Notes: a model not told the origin generated them from the letters alone. A stretch of 64,000 nucleotides of DNA from Saccharibacillus brassicae (GCF_006542275.1 NZ_CP041217.1:3660501-3724500); one strand, 5' to 3'. Shown: positions 8,830 to 17,550, counted from the first letter of the stretch. Program-made: numbers and translations.

Positions 8830-9693
8830 ATGAAAAAGTCCCTGATTTTGATTCTGACCGCGCTGCTGCTCGTTCTGGCCGGCTGCGGCCAAAGCGCTTC
8901 GACTTCGTCCAACACGTCCGGCAGCGCTTCGGACGCTTCGGGCGCCGCCGCACCGGAAGAGAAGAAGAGCACGGAGATGACGACGATCAAAGTCGCTTCG
9001 CTGCCGGCTCCGATGGACGCGATCCTGCTGCTCGTCAAGCCGCTGCTCGTCGAAGACGGCATCAACCTGGAGATCGTGGAGATGTCCGACAATATCCAAC
9101 CGAACGACGCGCTGGCGAACAAGGAAGTCGACGCGAACTTTTTCCAGCACGTTCCTTATGCCGAAGCTTACAACGAAGCCCGGGGCAGCAAGATCGTGCC
9201 GATCCAGCCGGTGTATAACGCGCTGTACGCGGGCTATTCCAGCAAGCACAAATCGATCGAAGAACTGCCGGACGGCGCGATCGTCGTCATCCCGAACGAT
9301 CCGCCGAACATCGCGCACTCGCTGCTGCTGCTCGAACAGAACGACCTGATCGAACTCAAGGAAGGCGCGGGCATCAAGGCGGGCCTGCAGGATATCACTT
9401 CGAATCCGAAAAACCTGGAGTTCAAAGAAGTCGACCTGCTCACGCTCAACCGCATGATGGACGACGCCGACCTCGTTACGATGTATCCGGCTTACGCCAA
9501 ACCGCTCGGATTGTCGGCGAAGAAAGACGCCCTGATCGTCGAAAAAGACATGGAGGCGTTCGCGATCACGCTGATGGCGCGCGAAGACAACAAAAACGAT
9601 CCGGCGCTGCTGAAGCTCGCCGAGCGCATGCGCGGACCGGAAGTCGTGAAGTTTCTGGAAGAAGAGTACACGGACACGTATCCGGCGTTCTAA
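8830..9693 (+). CDS. metQ: Methionine-binding lipoprotein (NlpA/MetQ family)
   Basis: A 287-residue surface lipoprotein. The lipobox LVLAGCGQ (about residues 15-22) follows a short hydrophobic signal, then a Ser/Thr-rich spacer of about 25 residues. The MetQ core is recognisable: an early KVASLPAPMDAIL strand, DNIQPNDALANKEVDANFFQH, and FKEVDLLTLNRMMDDADLV. GGAGG at 8813-8817 lies 12 bases before the ATG. It delivers substrate to MetNI. Substrate could be another amino acid of the NlpA family, but operon order favours methionine. Confidence 0.92.
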   Translation: MKKSLILILTALLLVLAGCGQSASTSSNTSGSASDASGAAAPEEKKSTEMTTIKVASLPAPMDAILLLVKPLLVEDGINLEIVEMSDNIQPNDALANKEVDANFFQHVPYAEAYNEARGSKIVPIQPVYNALYAGYSSKHKSIEELPDGAIVVIPNDPPNIAHSLLLLEQNDLIELKEGAGIKAGLQDITSNPKNLEFKEVDLLTLNRMMDDADLVTMYPAYAKPLGLSAKKDALIVEKDMEAFAITLMAREDNKNDPALLKLAERMRGPEVVKFLEEEYTDTYPAF

Positions 9694-9725
9694 GACTCGC
9701 TGCCGGGCAAGCGCAACACCTGTCG

Positions 9726-9758
9726 GACCGATCGGCTGCCGCCGATTGGTCTTTTTTT
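9726..9758 (+). terminator. Intrinsic terminator of metNIQ
   Basis: GACCGATCGG pairs with CCGATTGGTC around a six-base loop and is followed by seven T. Confidence 0.9.
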
Positions 9759-9779
9759 GTCGAAAAATGGGATTTTCCT

Positions 9780-9806
9780 TAACAAAAGCAAGCCGCCTGC
9801 CGAAAT
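9780..9806 (+). promoter_or_regulatory. SigD-like promoter of the chemoreceptor gene
   Basis: TAAC (9780-9783), a 15-base spacer and GCCGAAAT (9799-9806) match the Bacillus SigD consensus TAAA-N15-GCCGATAT at 10 of 12 positions. It lies 60 bases before the receptor start, which fits motility-linked control. Confidence 0.55.
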
Positions 9807-9866
9807 ACTATGGAGAGCAATTCAATTTAGGTAAATTATACAGACACCAGAGAAGAGGACGGACAG

Positions 9867-11570
9867 TTGAAACTTACGATTAAGCAGAAGTTATTCGGTG
9901 GATTCGGTACGATGATTGTATTGATCATTATCTTGAACAGTCTGACCAATATGGGGACACAGACGCTGCAGAAACAGGCAGAGCAGTTGAAAACGCACGA
10001 TATTCCGAGTGTCGTCATGCTTGAAGAGATCAATGACCGCCTCAAGACGATCGATCAGCTGACGATGCGCAACATTTTGGAGACAAGCGATGCCGATATG
10101 GGCGGAAGCCGCGAACGAATCGATCTGGCCATGCGCGAAATGAACGAGCAAATCGAAGCGTACGCCGCGCAGCAGACTTCGGACGAAGAACGCGAAGGCG
10201 CTTTGCAGTTCCAGCAGGCCGCTGCCGGTTACGGACAATCGGTCACGAAAATTTTGGATCTGTCGGAAGTGAACCGCGACGACGAAGCCGCGGCTTTGCA
10301 AAGTCAGACGCAGGAGCTCGTCACGAAGATGACGGAAGCGCTGCACGGGACGCTGGACCAAAAAGTGGCGGCGATGAACCTTTCGGCCGAAGCGCAGACC
10401 GAAGCCACGGGCCGCATTCTGATCATTTCCGTTTCGGCGCTCGTCATCGCCGTGCTGCTCGCCGTGCTGCTGACGCTGCTCATCTCGCGCAGCATTACCC
10501 GTCCGCTCGGTTCGATGATCCGGCAGGTCGATTATATGGCGGCCGGCGAACTCGACAAGATCGACGACCTGCCGACCGGGCTGAAGGGCGAACTCGGCCA
10601 GTTGGCGTCTTCGCTGCAGCAAATGGGCCGCAATCAGCGCGATATTCTGCTCGAAGTGGGCCGGACGGCCGGAGCGCTTTCCGCGTCCGCCGAAGAGTTC
10701 AAATCGGTCGCGCAGGAAAGCGCGGACGGCGCGGAACATTCGGCGAATTCGATGCAGCGCATGGCCGAGACGAGCGAGTCGCAGTTGAACGCTTCGCGTT
10801 CGGGCGGCGAACTCATGCAGCAGATGCTGAACAAGATCGTCGTCATCCGTGACCGCGTGTCGGAGACTTCCGAATCGGCGCATACGGCCAGCGGCAGTTC
10901 CGAACGGGGGGGCGAAGTGGTGCACGAAGCCGTGCGCCAGATGGAAGCGACCGTCGTCGGCATGGACGGCATGACCGAGGCGGTGGACACGCTTAACCGG
11001 CGTTCGCTGGAGATCGGCGAAATCGTCAAGCTGATTACGAATATCGCCAAGCAGACCAACCTGCTGGCGCTGAACGCCTCGATCGAGGCGGCGCGCGCGG
11101 GCGAACACGGCAAAGGCTTTGCCGTCGTCGCAAGCGAAGTCGGCAAATTGGCCGAGCAGTCGTCGGCGTCGGCTTCGCAGATTATCGACATGATCGACAA
11201 TGTCCGCGAAGACGCGCAGCAGCTCAGCCGGATCATCGCGCAAACGTCCGGGCAGGTCTCTGCCGGACGCGATGCGATTCGGGCGACCGGCGACCTGTTC
11301 GGCGATATTCGCCGCACGGTCGAGCAGGTAGGCCGCCAGAGCGAACAGGCCGCGCAGGCTTCCGGCGAGATGGTGCAGGTCGTCGAAAAGGTCGCGTCTT
11401 CCATCATGGAAGGCGGAAGCCGGATGGAGCACACCGCCGAAGAGATCCAGAACGTCTCGGCCGTGTCCGAGCAGCAGGCAGCTTCCATGCAGGAGATGTC
11501 CGCAGGCGCGGCGTCGCTGTCGGAAATGGCCGATGAACTTCAGCGGCTCGCTGCGCGCTTCACGCTATAA
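9867..11570 (+). CDS. Methyl-accepting chemotaxis protein with 4HB-type sensor
   Basis: A 567-residue transmembrane chemoreceptor. It has one membrane helix at about 10-30, an extracytoplasmic helical sensor of about 155 residues that resembles the four-helix-bundle (4HB_MCP) class, a second membrane helix at about 187-208, a HAMP linker starting ISRSITRPLGSM, and a long cytoplasmic coiled coil. The signalling tip is near-canonical: [20 protein letters not shown] followed by FAVVASEVGKLAEQSS. The start codon is TTG with AGAGGA seven bases upstream; no ATG lies near. It signals to CheA/CheW, which are not in this window. Confidence 0.92.
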   Translation: MKLTIKQKLFGGFGTMIVLIIILNSLTNMGTQTLQKQAEQLKTHDIPSVVMLEEINDRLKTIDQLTMRNILETSDADMGGSRERIDLAMREMNEQIEAYAAQQTSDEEREGALQFQQAAAGYGQSVTKILDLSEVNRDDEAAALQSQTQELVTKMTEALHGTLDQKVAAMNLSAEAQTEATGRILIISVSALVIAVLLAVLLTLLISRSITRPLGSMIRQVDYMAAGELDKIDDLPTGLKGELGQLASSLQQMGRNQRDILLEVGRTAGALSASAEEFKSVAQESADGAEHSANSMQRMAETSESQLNASRSGGELMQQMLNKIVVIRDRVSETSESAHTASGSSERGGEVVHEAVRQMEATVVGMDGMTEAVDTLNRRSLEIGEIVKLITNIAKQTNLLALNASIEAARAGEHGKGFAVVASEVGKLAEQSSASASQIIDMIDNVREDAQQLSRIIAQTSGQVSAGRDAIRATGDLFGDIRRTVEQVGRQSEQAAQASGEMVQVVEKVASSIMEGGSRMEHTAEEIQNVSAVSEQQAASMQEMSAGAASLSEMADELQRLAARFTL

Positions 11571-11584
11571 ACCGAGTTTGCAGA

Positions 11585-11614
11585 AGACCTCTTCCTTCAA
11601 GGAAGGGGTCTTTT
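11585..11614 (+). terminator. Intrinsic terminator of the chemoreceptor gene
   Basis: AGACCTCTTCCTT pairs with AAGGAAGGGGTCT around a short loop and is followed by TTTT, starting 15 bases after the stop. Confidence 0.85.
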
Positions 11615-11690
11615 GGCCGATATAGGAAAAGATGGTCTGCACAAAGCATGAAACGGCAGGCCGCAGAGAGATCGCATAGAGATAAAGGGG

Positions 11691-13328
11691 ATGAACAGGT
11701 TGGAGATTCGGGGGACCGGCAAATGGTTCGGAAAAGGGGGCGCCCTGCTGCTGGCGGCCGCGCTGATCACGGGGACGGCGGCTTCGGCGCGGCCCGAAAC
11801 GGCGCACGCTTACAGCGTCTGGAACGTCTATAATGAAGCAATGCGGCTGGACAAGCAGGGCCGGTATGCCGAGGCGATCGCCAAATACGAACAGGCCGGC
11901 CGGGAGATGGCGGCCAGCCGCGATTACGGCAACGCCGGGCGGATGTACCGCAATGCGGGAGAAGCTTACGTGAAGCTCAAGCGCTACGACCGGGCCGTCG
12001 TCAGCTGGGATCTGGAATCGGCGTATTATGCCAAGGTGAATCTGGTGCAGGACAGTATCGCCGTCCAACGCAAAGCGGATGCGCTGCGCAGTTCGGTGCA
12101 GCTCTATTACGGAACGGGGCTGTCCGAAGCGGCGCTTGCGGGCCGCGAGCGCGGTCTGGCTCCGCTCGAACCGGCCAACGGCATCCTGCTCGGCGCGTAC
12201 GCGGAACAGAACCCGAAAGTGCATGCGACGAACGGCAAATTCTATACGAACGAATATCCGAAATTTACCGGCAAAAAGCACGCGGGGTACTTGATCTACT
12301 TCACGTACGGCACGCCGCTGTCCACGATCCGGTCGCATCTCGACGCGGCCAAGCGCAGCGGCACGGCGATCGAACTCGGCGTACAGCCGCTGCAGGGCAT
12401 GGGACAGGTACGGGATGACGCGTATTTGCGGCAGCTGGCCCGGGACGCCGCGGCTTCCGGCGTGCCGATCTTCCTGCGTTTCGCGAACGAGATGAACGGC
12501 AACTGGACACCGTGGAAAAGCACGCCCAAAACGTATATCGAGAAATTCCGGCTCGTCGCGGACGTTTTCCACGAAGAAGCGCCAGGCAGCGTCGCGATGG
12601 TATGGGCGCCCGGCGCCAATCCGATCGACAATCTCCGCAGTTATTATCCGGGCGACAAGTACGTCGACTGGGTCGGCGTCAGCCTCTATTCGATCTACAA
12701 TCCGTCCGCGGACCCGCTGAAGCAGGGCATCGACCGCAGCAGCCATATCGCCAAGCTGGACGCGGTCTACGGCTGGTACGCCGACCGGAAGCCGATCATG
12801 ATCGCGGAAGGTTCGGTCTCGTACATGTACCCGGAGAAAATGCGCGACGTGACCGAGTGGTCCGTCTATCAGACGCAGCAGCTCTACGCGACGCTGCCGA
12901 TGAAATACCCGAAAGTCAAAGCGGCGTTCTGGTTCGACGTCGACACGCAGGGCACGACCGACCGGGTCAAATATTACGGGTTGTCCAACAACGACAAGAT
13001 GCTGGCGGCGTACCGGAAAGCGATCGCGAATCCGTTCTATCTCAGCGGGATCGGCGCGAACACGACGTTGTCGTACAATCCGATCGCGGCGACCGTTCCG
13101 GCCCGCAAGTTGAGCGTGTCCGGCTACGTCAAGACGTGGTCGCCGACGCTCGGCCGGGTCGTCTACAAGATCGGCGGCAAGCAGGTCGGCGCAGCTGCGA
13201 ATCCTCCGTGGACGGCCGAGCTCGATTTTTCCAAATACAGGGGCAAATCGATTACTGTCGACGTCGCGGCTTACGACAAGCAGGGCAAATGGGTGACGAC
13301 GCAGTCGGTGAAGACGAAAGTGCAGTGA
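11691..13328 (+). CDS. Secreted GH26-like glycoside hydrolase with N-terminal TPR-like helices
   Basis: A 545-residue exported protein. A signal segment (about 15-40, ending ETAHA) is followed by TPR-like helices (about 42-115: QGRYAEAIAKYEQAGREM and AGEAYVKLKRYDRAVVSW). The TIM-barrel region carries FLRFANEMNGNWTPW, like the GH26 acid/base segment but with Asn where His is usual before Glu, and a candidate nucleophile in KPIMIAEGSVS. The last 90 residues look like an Ig-type beta domain. GH26 enzymes cut mannans or related beta-glycans; the substrate here is unknown. The start is either ATG 11691 or TTG 11700; AAAGGGG at 11684-11690 is better spaced for the TTG. Confidence 0.75.
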   Translation: MNRLEIRGTGKWFGKGGALLLAAALITGTAASARPETAHAYSVWNVYNEAMRLDKQGRYAEAIAKYEQAGREMAASRDYGNAGRMYRNAGEAYVKLKRYDRAVVSWDLESAYYAKVNLVQDSIAVQRKADALRSSVQLYYGTGLSEAALAGRERGLAPLEPANGILLGAYAEQNPKVHATNGKFYTNEYPKFTGKKHAGYLIYFTYGTPLSTIRSHLDAAKRSGTAIELGVQPLQGMGQVRDDAYLRQLARDAAASGVPIFLRFANEMNGNWTPWKSTPKTYIEKFRLVADVFHEEAPGSVAMVWAPGANPIDNLRSYYPGDKYVDWVGVSLYSIYNPSADPLKQGIDRSSHIAKLDAVYGWYADRKPIMIAEGSVSYMYPEKMRDVTEWSVYQTQQLYATLPMKYPKVKAAFWFDVDTQGTTDRVKYYGLSNNDKMLAAYRKAIANPFYLSGIGANTTLSYNPIAATVPARKLSVSGYVKTWSPTLGRVVYKIGGKQVGAAANPPWTAELDFSKYRGKSITVDVAAYDKQGKWVTTQSVKTKVQ

Positions 13329-13337
13329 AATACGCGC

Positions 13338-13366
13338 AAAGACGGACTCCTTGGAGTCCGTCTTTT
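13338..13366 (+). terminator. Intrinsic terminator of the GH26-like gene
   Basis: AAAGACGGACTCC and GGAGTCCGTCTTT are perfect 13-bp arms around TT, followed by a further T. Confidence 0.9.
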
Positions 13367-13429
13367 GCTTTTGGGTAAAAATAGGAGAGCCAATATGATC
13401 CGCGAACCCCAAAAGGAGGCCAGGCCGTC

Positions 13430-13912
13430 ATGGAACTGTATTTTAAAGACAATTTTCTAAGCACCGGCGTAACGGAAATCATGGACGACAGCGGAACGGA
13501 AATCGGCAGGCTGGATCTCAAAAGCGTATTCAGCCCTTCGGTCGACGTGTACGGCAGGTCCGGCGAATTGTTCTACGCAGGCAAGCTGGAGACGTTCGAT
13601 CTTCGCCGCCGCTGGATGGTGTACGACGCGAACGGGGCAGAAGCGGGCGAACTGCGATCGAAATTCAGCTTCGCCGGCCGGGTTTTCGAATACGACGCGG
13701 GCCGGCGAGGGTTATACGGCATACAGGCCCCTTTTTCGCTCGAAAAGTTTTCGATCACGGCAAACGACGAGGAGATCGCCTCTTTCGCCAACACGAACAA
13801 GTGGTTTAGTCCCCATGCGTATGTGCTGCGGGCGCCTTCCCCGCGAATCGACCTTTACGAGTGGGTCGCGGTCGTCATGGGAATCAGCGCGCTGTTGACC
13901 GACGGGCAGTGA
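13430..13912 (+). CDS. LURP-one-related (YxjI/tubby-like) protein, paralogue 1 of 3
   Basis: A 160-residue soluble protein close in length to B. subtilis YxjI (LURP-one family, tubby-like beta-barrel fold). Features shared with the paralogues at 16351 and 17598 are an MELYF opening, paired strands ending in a central Trp, FEYDAG-RG-Y, and a C-terminal EWVAVVMGISAL helix. AAAGGAGG lies 11 bases before the ATG. The family may bind membrane lipids, but the bacterial role is unknown. The next gene on the other strand ends 17 bases away, so the pair is convergent. Confidence 0.75.
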   Translation: MELYFKDNFLSTGVTEIMDDSGTEIGRLDLKSVFSPSVDVYGRSGELFYAGKLETFDLRRRWMVYDANGAEAGELRSKFSFAGRVFEYDAGRRGLYGIQAPFSLEKFSITANDEEIASFANTNKWFSPHAYVLRAPSPRIDLYEWVAVVMGISALLTDGQ

Positions 13913-13928
13913 TACGCCATAAAGCGTT

Positions 13929-14483
13929 TTACTCCGCCGGAACGGAAACGGCCCGCGGCTGCAGCAAATAGTCCATGTACAGTTCCGCGCTTCGCCGAAT
14001 CTCTTCGTCGTTCGTGCGCGAGTTGACGCCGTAGTATACAAAAGGCGTCTCGTATGCCGCCTCGATATAGGCTGCCGTCACTTCGAACGGAGTCAGCAGC
14101 GCGGAGATCTCGTACCGGAACGCTTCTCCCGGCCGGTAATCGGTTTCCCGTCCTCCGGCGGTAATGGCGAGACCGATGCTTTTGCTGCGAAACAGATCGA
14201 CGCCGTTGCCGTAAGCCCAGCCTTCCAGCAGCACTTCGTCCAGCCACTGCTTGATCATCGGCGGGCAGTTGAACCAGTAGAACGGAAATTGCAGCACGAT
14301 CCGGTCGTGCGCTTCAACCAGTGCCTGCTCGGCAGCGATATCGATGACGCCGTCGGGGTATTTTTCATGCAGGGAGCTGATCGTAACTTGTTCGGGGTGC
14401 TTCGCGGCTTCTTCCAGCCATTTGCGGTTGACGCGGGAAGACGCCAACGTCGGATGGGCGGCAATGATCAAGGTGTTCTTCAT
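13929..14483 (-). CDS. Flavodoxin-fold NAD(P)H oxidoreductase
   Basis: A 184-residue protein of the NQO1/KefG/YwrO flavodoxin-2 family, which uses FMN or FAD and NAD(P)H to reduce quinones or electrophiles by two electrons. Visible motifs are the start MKNTLIIAAHPTL, and the family block VLQFPFYWFNCPPMIKQWLD followed by GWAYGNG. AGGAGG before ATG 14483 (reverse strand) sets the start; a longer frame to 14618 lacks a ribosome site. It lies 200 bases downstream of the HxlR regulator on the same strand, which suggests an electrophile- or disulfide-responsive pair. Confidence 0.88.
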   Translation of the reverse strand: MKNTLIIAAHPTLASSRVNRKWLEEAAKHPEQVTISSLHEKYPDGVIDIAAEQALVEAHDRIVLQFPFYWFNCPPMIKQWLDEVLLEGWAYGNGVDLFRSKSIGLAITAGGRETDYRPGEAFRYEISALLTPFEVTAAYIEAAYETPFVYYGVNSRTNDEEIRRSAELYMDYLLQPRAVSVPAE

Positions 14484-14682
14484 ATCGGTCAGACCTCCTG
14501 ATGTTCGAATGGGCGGGAGCGAATCCCGGCGGAACGGGTGGATTCGCATCCCTCTTGATCCCATTGTAGAAGCCGGAGAAGATCTGCGTAAGTACGCACT
14601 TTTCGGTAACCGCTCCACTCGGCGAACGCTCCACTCATCGAACGCTCCAATCAGCCGAATCGCCCGGGTCGCCCAAAGGCCG

Positions 14683-15081
14683 TCAATCCGCGGTGTCCGG
14701 CAGGTCGGCTTCCGGTTCGAACGGATCTTCGAGCATCAGGCGCCGGTCCCCGTAGACCCGGTCCAGATGGGCCTCGCCCCAGTGGCAGAAAAAGTCCAGC
14801 ACGCCGATGAATTCGCTTCCGTATTCGCTTAATTCGTATTCGACTTTGGGCGGAACTTCTTCGTAATCGCAGCGCAGCAGCACGCCGTCCCGCTCAAGCT
14901 CCCGCAGCTGCTGGGCCAGCATCTTGTGGCTGATCTCCGGTATGAGGCGCCTGAGTTCATTGAATCTTTTCTTGCCGGATACCAGATGGTAGAGAATAAG
15001 ACTTTTCCATTTTCCGCCGATCACGTCCAGCGTCACTTCGACGCCGACCCGGTACTTTTTGCGCGGCTGCTCCTGCTCCAT
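14683..15081 (-). CDS. HxlR-family winged-helix transcriptional regulator
   Basis: A 132-residue DNA-binding protein. The HxlR core is clear: LDVIGGKWKSLILYHLVSG (about residues 18-36), RFNELRRLIPEISHKML and QLRELERDGVLLR, with the beta-wing near VEYELSEYG. AAAGGAG precedes the start. HxlR proteins often sense aldehydes, quinones or disulfide stress and control nearby oxidoreductases; the flavodoxin-fold gene immediately downstream is the likely target. Cys residues are few (DYEE is preceded by RC, and FFCHWG near residue 104), so a redox switch through a single Cys is possible but unproven. Confidence 0.9.
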   Translation of the reverse strand: MEQEQPRKKYRVGVEVTLDVIGGKWKSLILYHLVSGKKRFNELRRLIPEISHKMLAQQLRELERDGVLLRCDYEEVPPKVEYELSEYGSEFIGVLDFFCHWGEAHLDRVYGDRRLMLEDPFEPEADLPDTAD

Positions 15082-15205
15082 CGGCTTTCGCTCCTTTCAG
15101 CTGCCCGTTGTGCGGCTTTTAGGTTAGAATAGCATGATTCGGGAAAAGGAAGCGAGAGGAGGCAGGCGCCTGCGCCGTCTGCATAGCCCGCAGTCGACCG
15201 CGCAC

Positions 15206-15249
15206 CAAAAAGCTTCGCCACCCCTTTGCGGGGCAGCGAAGCTTTTTTT
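15206..15249 (-). terminator. Terminator of the stalk-domain gene
   Basis: AAAAGCTTCGC and GCGAAGCTTTT flank a 17-base loop that itself contains CCCC/GGGG. T runs exist on both strands; position past the 15310 stop makes the minus strand the likely user. Confidence 0.8.
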
Positions 15250-15309
15250 GAGGCTAAGCAGCTAACCAAATGACGATCGGAATTTGGCGCGAATCAAGCG
15301 AAAATCGCT

Positions 15310-16131
15310 TTATTTGCCGCTCCAGACCACGTCGATCACGTTAAAGCCCTGGTTGTTGCCCGTGCCAGGCTTGCCGTCGAGCGTAACGGAGAACGAGCTG
15401 CCCGCGTTTACGATAGTGAAGGCCGAAGCGCTCACCTGCTCGGACTTGCTGGTCGCGCCTTTTTGGACGAAATACTGCTTGTATTGGTTGCCGAGCGACA
15501 GCAGATCCTGCTTCGTCGTGTAGCGGAACGTCGCGGAAGGCGTACCCGTGCCGCCGGCTACGCCTTCGACGAGGTCGAAGATTTTGGCATCGGCCGGCAG
15601 AGGGAAATCGGCCGGGATATGCTGCGGACGCTGGGACGTAGTCGACGGTGCAGGCGTCGTAGTCGACGGTGTCGTAGGTGCAGGTGTCGTAGTCGACGGT
15701 GTCGTAGGTGCAGGCGTCGTAGTCGACGGTGTCGTAGGTGCAGGCGTCGTAGTCGACGGTGTTGTAGGTGCAGGCGTCGTAGTCGACGGAGTCTTAGGTG
15801 GAGGCGTCGTAGGTGCCGGTGTCGTAGTCGGCGGCGTTGCCGCTGTGCTGCCGATCACGACGCGGCTGTTCTTCGCATCGTAGGTGACGGACGTATCCAG
15901 CGCGTCGCCGATCGAACGTACCGGCAGATACGTCGTGCCTTTATAGGTGATAGGGGCAAGCGCTTTGCCATTTCCGTCGGTCGGGGTAAAGGCTGTTCCG
16001 TTCACGATCAGACTGAGACCGCTATTTAGCGAAGCGCGAATCTCCTGCAGGTTCGAACCTGCATACACGCCGGCGGAAGCGCTCAGCGTCAATCCAAGTG
16101 TCAGTACAGCGGCCGTAACTTTTTTCTTCAT
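15310..16131 (-). CDS. Secreted stalk-domain protein with Pro/Thr repeat linker
   Basis: A 273-residue exported protein: signal peptide (about 1-24, ending GVYA), one copper-amine-oxidase-type stalk motif (about 30-95, ITYKGTTYLPVRSIGDAL), a Thr/Pro/Ala linker of ten-residue repeats (TTTPAPTTPS, about 98-165) and a compact C-terminal domain of about 105 residues of no recognised family (starts IPADFPLPADAK). The linker suggests a spacer through the cell wall. The linker DNA is a 30-bp tandem repeat and so may vary in length between strains. A similar Pro/Thr-rich design recurs in the SLH protein at 43324. Confidence 0.78.
   Translation of the reverse strand: MKKKVTAAVLTLGLTLSASAGVYAGSNLQEIRASLNSGLSLIVNGTAFTPTDGNGKALAPITYKGTTYLPVRSIGDALDTSVTYDAKNSRVVIGSTAATPPTTTPAPTTPPPKTPSTTTPAPTTPSTTTPAPTTPSTTTPAPTTPSTTTPAPTTPSTTTPAPSTTSQRPQHIPADFPLPADAKIFDLVEGVAGGTGTPSATFRYTTKQDLLSLGNQYKQYFVQKGATSKSEQVSASAFTIVNAGSSFSVTLDGKPGTGNNQGFNVIDVVWSGK
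15650..15800. repeat. 30-bp tandem repeat coding the Pro/Thr linker
   Basis: About five copies of a 30-bp unit containing GTCGTAGTCGACGGTGTCG and then TAGGTGCAGG, the last ones diverged. The unit is in frame in the stalk-domain gene. Confidence 0.85.
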
Positions 16132-16350
16132 AACGTTTTATTCATCCTTCCGGTTCTTTTTTTACCGACAAAAAGCTGGAGGATGTATCGCATGGTGTAA
16201 AGTCGGTTGGAACCCATTAACCGGGTTACTCCCGTATTCAAACAAGATGCCAAGCAAATGAGTCGTTTGGCACCCAAGCGGGAGACAGGGGCTTTTTACG
16301 GGTAAATAGGCTTGGGCAGATATAACCGGACAGACCGAGGAGGCGCAGAG

Positions 16351-16836
16351 ATGAACTTGTATTTTTCGGATAAATTTTTTAGCGCAGGAACTGTGGACAT
16401 CATGAACGAAGCCGGCGAAGCGGTCGGACAGCTCGATCTTCGCAGCTCGTTCGGCTCGGCTGTGGACATCTACGGCCCGCAGAACGAACTGCGGTACACC
16501 GGCAAATTTCGTATGATGCTCAACCGGTGGAACGTGCTGGACGCCCAAGAGTACGAGCAGGGCGAACTGCGTCCGCGCTTCACGCTGCTCAGCAAAAAGT
16601 TCGAATACGACGCCGGCGAGCGTGGAGTGTACGAGATCGAATCGCCGAACTTTTCCAAAGACTATTCGATTACGCAAGACGGCGCGGAAGTCGCGAATTT
16701 TGCCAAAACGAACGGCTGGATGCGAACCGACGCCTACGTGCTGAGCAACCGTTCCCGGCTGGACGATTACGAACTGGTCGCGGTCGTCATGGGCGTCAAC
16801 GCGATTCGCAAACGTCAGCAGTCTTCGTCCTCCTAG
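16351..16836 (+). CDS. LURP-one-related (YxjI/tubby-like) protein, paralogue 2 of 3
   Basis: A 161-residue protein aligned end to end with paralogue 1: MNLYFSDKFFSAGTVDIM against MELYFKDNFLSTGVTEIM, a shared KFEYDAGERGVYEI block and the YELVAVVMGVNAI helix near the C-terminus. GAGGAGG at 16337-16343 fixes the start at 16351 rather than the in-frame ATG at 16312. No membrane segment or catalytic motif is visible. Being closest to paralogue 1, it probably arose by local duplication followed by insertion or rearrangement of the oxidoreductase/HxlR/stalk block between them. Confidence 0.75.
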   Translation: MNLYFSDKFFSAGTVDIMNEAGEAVGQLDLRSSFGSAVDIYGPQNELRYTGKFRMMLNRWNVLDAQEYEQGELRPRFTLLSKKFEYDAGERGVYEIESPNFSKDYSITQDGAEVANFAKTNGWMRTDAYVLSNRSRLDDYELVAVVMGVNAIRKRQQSSSS

Positions 16837-16935
16837 AATTGCGGCAGATCGGGCGCAGCTGGCGGGCAGACGGGAAAACGACCTTGCGCTTATGGTAAAA
16901 TAGAAGGCAAAAGGTTACGGGGAGGCTGTACCAGC

Positions 16936-17550
16936 GTGAAAAATTTGCTCGTTACCGGCTACCGCGCGAACGAACTCGGCATTTTCAACCAGAAGCATCC
17001 GGGCATTCCGTTCATTCGCGAAGCGATCAAGCGGCGCCTGATTCCGTTGATCGAGGAAGGGCTGGAATGGGTTCTCACTCCCGGTCAATACGGCGTCGAT
17101 CTGTGGGCGTGCGAAGCGGTGATCGAATTGAAACAAGACTACCCGCAGCTCAAGCTGTCGATTCTGGCGGCTTTTGCGGGGATGGACGAGAAGTGGAGCG
17201 ACGAGAAAAAAGAATACTGGCAGAACCTGCAAAAGCAGGTCGATTATTACGGATTGGTCAGCAAAGAGCCGTACAGCGGACCGTGGCAGTTCAAGGCGCG
17301 GGACGGGCTGCTGCTGCGCAAAAGCGACGGCATGCTGCTCGTGTACGACGACGAAGGCGCTCCGGGCAGTCCGCGCTATTTCCGGGAAGACGCGATCCGC
17401 AAGCGGGACGAGGAAGGGTATGTGCTGATCCAGATCACGCCCGAAGATATCCAGTCGGTCGCGGAAGACATGCAGGCCGATCTGGTCGACGCGCAGGGCG
17501 AAGGCATGGACCCGGACGACGCGCAGGGCATCGGCACGGATTGGACATAG
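16936..17550 (+). CDS. ypsA: YpsA-like protein (DUF1273, SLOG superfamily)
   Basis: A 204-residue protein with YpsA hallmarks: the N-terminal VTGYRANELGIF, AIKRRLIPLIEEGLEWVLTP, GVDLWACEAVIELKQDYP and FAGMDEKWSDEKKEYW. YpsA belongs to the SLOG (SMF/DprA-LOG) nucleotide-binding superfamily and affects cell division in Firmicutes. The start is GTG with GGGGAGG ten bases upstream. The C-terminus has an Asp/Gln-rich tail of about 25 residues beyond the usual 180-residue length. Just 47 bases separate it from LURP paralogue 3, so they are likely co-transcribed. Confidence 0.88.
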   Translation: MKNLLVTGYRANELGIFNQKHPGIPFIREAIKRRLIPLIEEGLEWVLTPGQYGVDLWACEAVIELKQDYPQLKLSILAAFAGMDEKWSDEKKEYWQNLQKQVDYYGLVSKEPYSGPWQFKARDGLLLRKSDGMLLVYDDEGAPGSPRYFREDAIRKRDEEGYVLIQITPEDIQSVAEDMQADLVDAQGEGMDPDDAQGIGTDWT

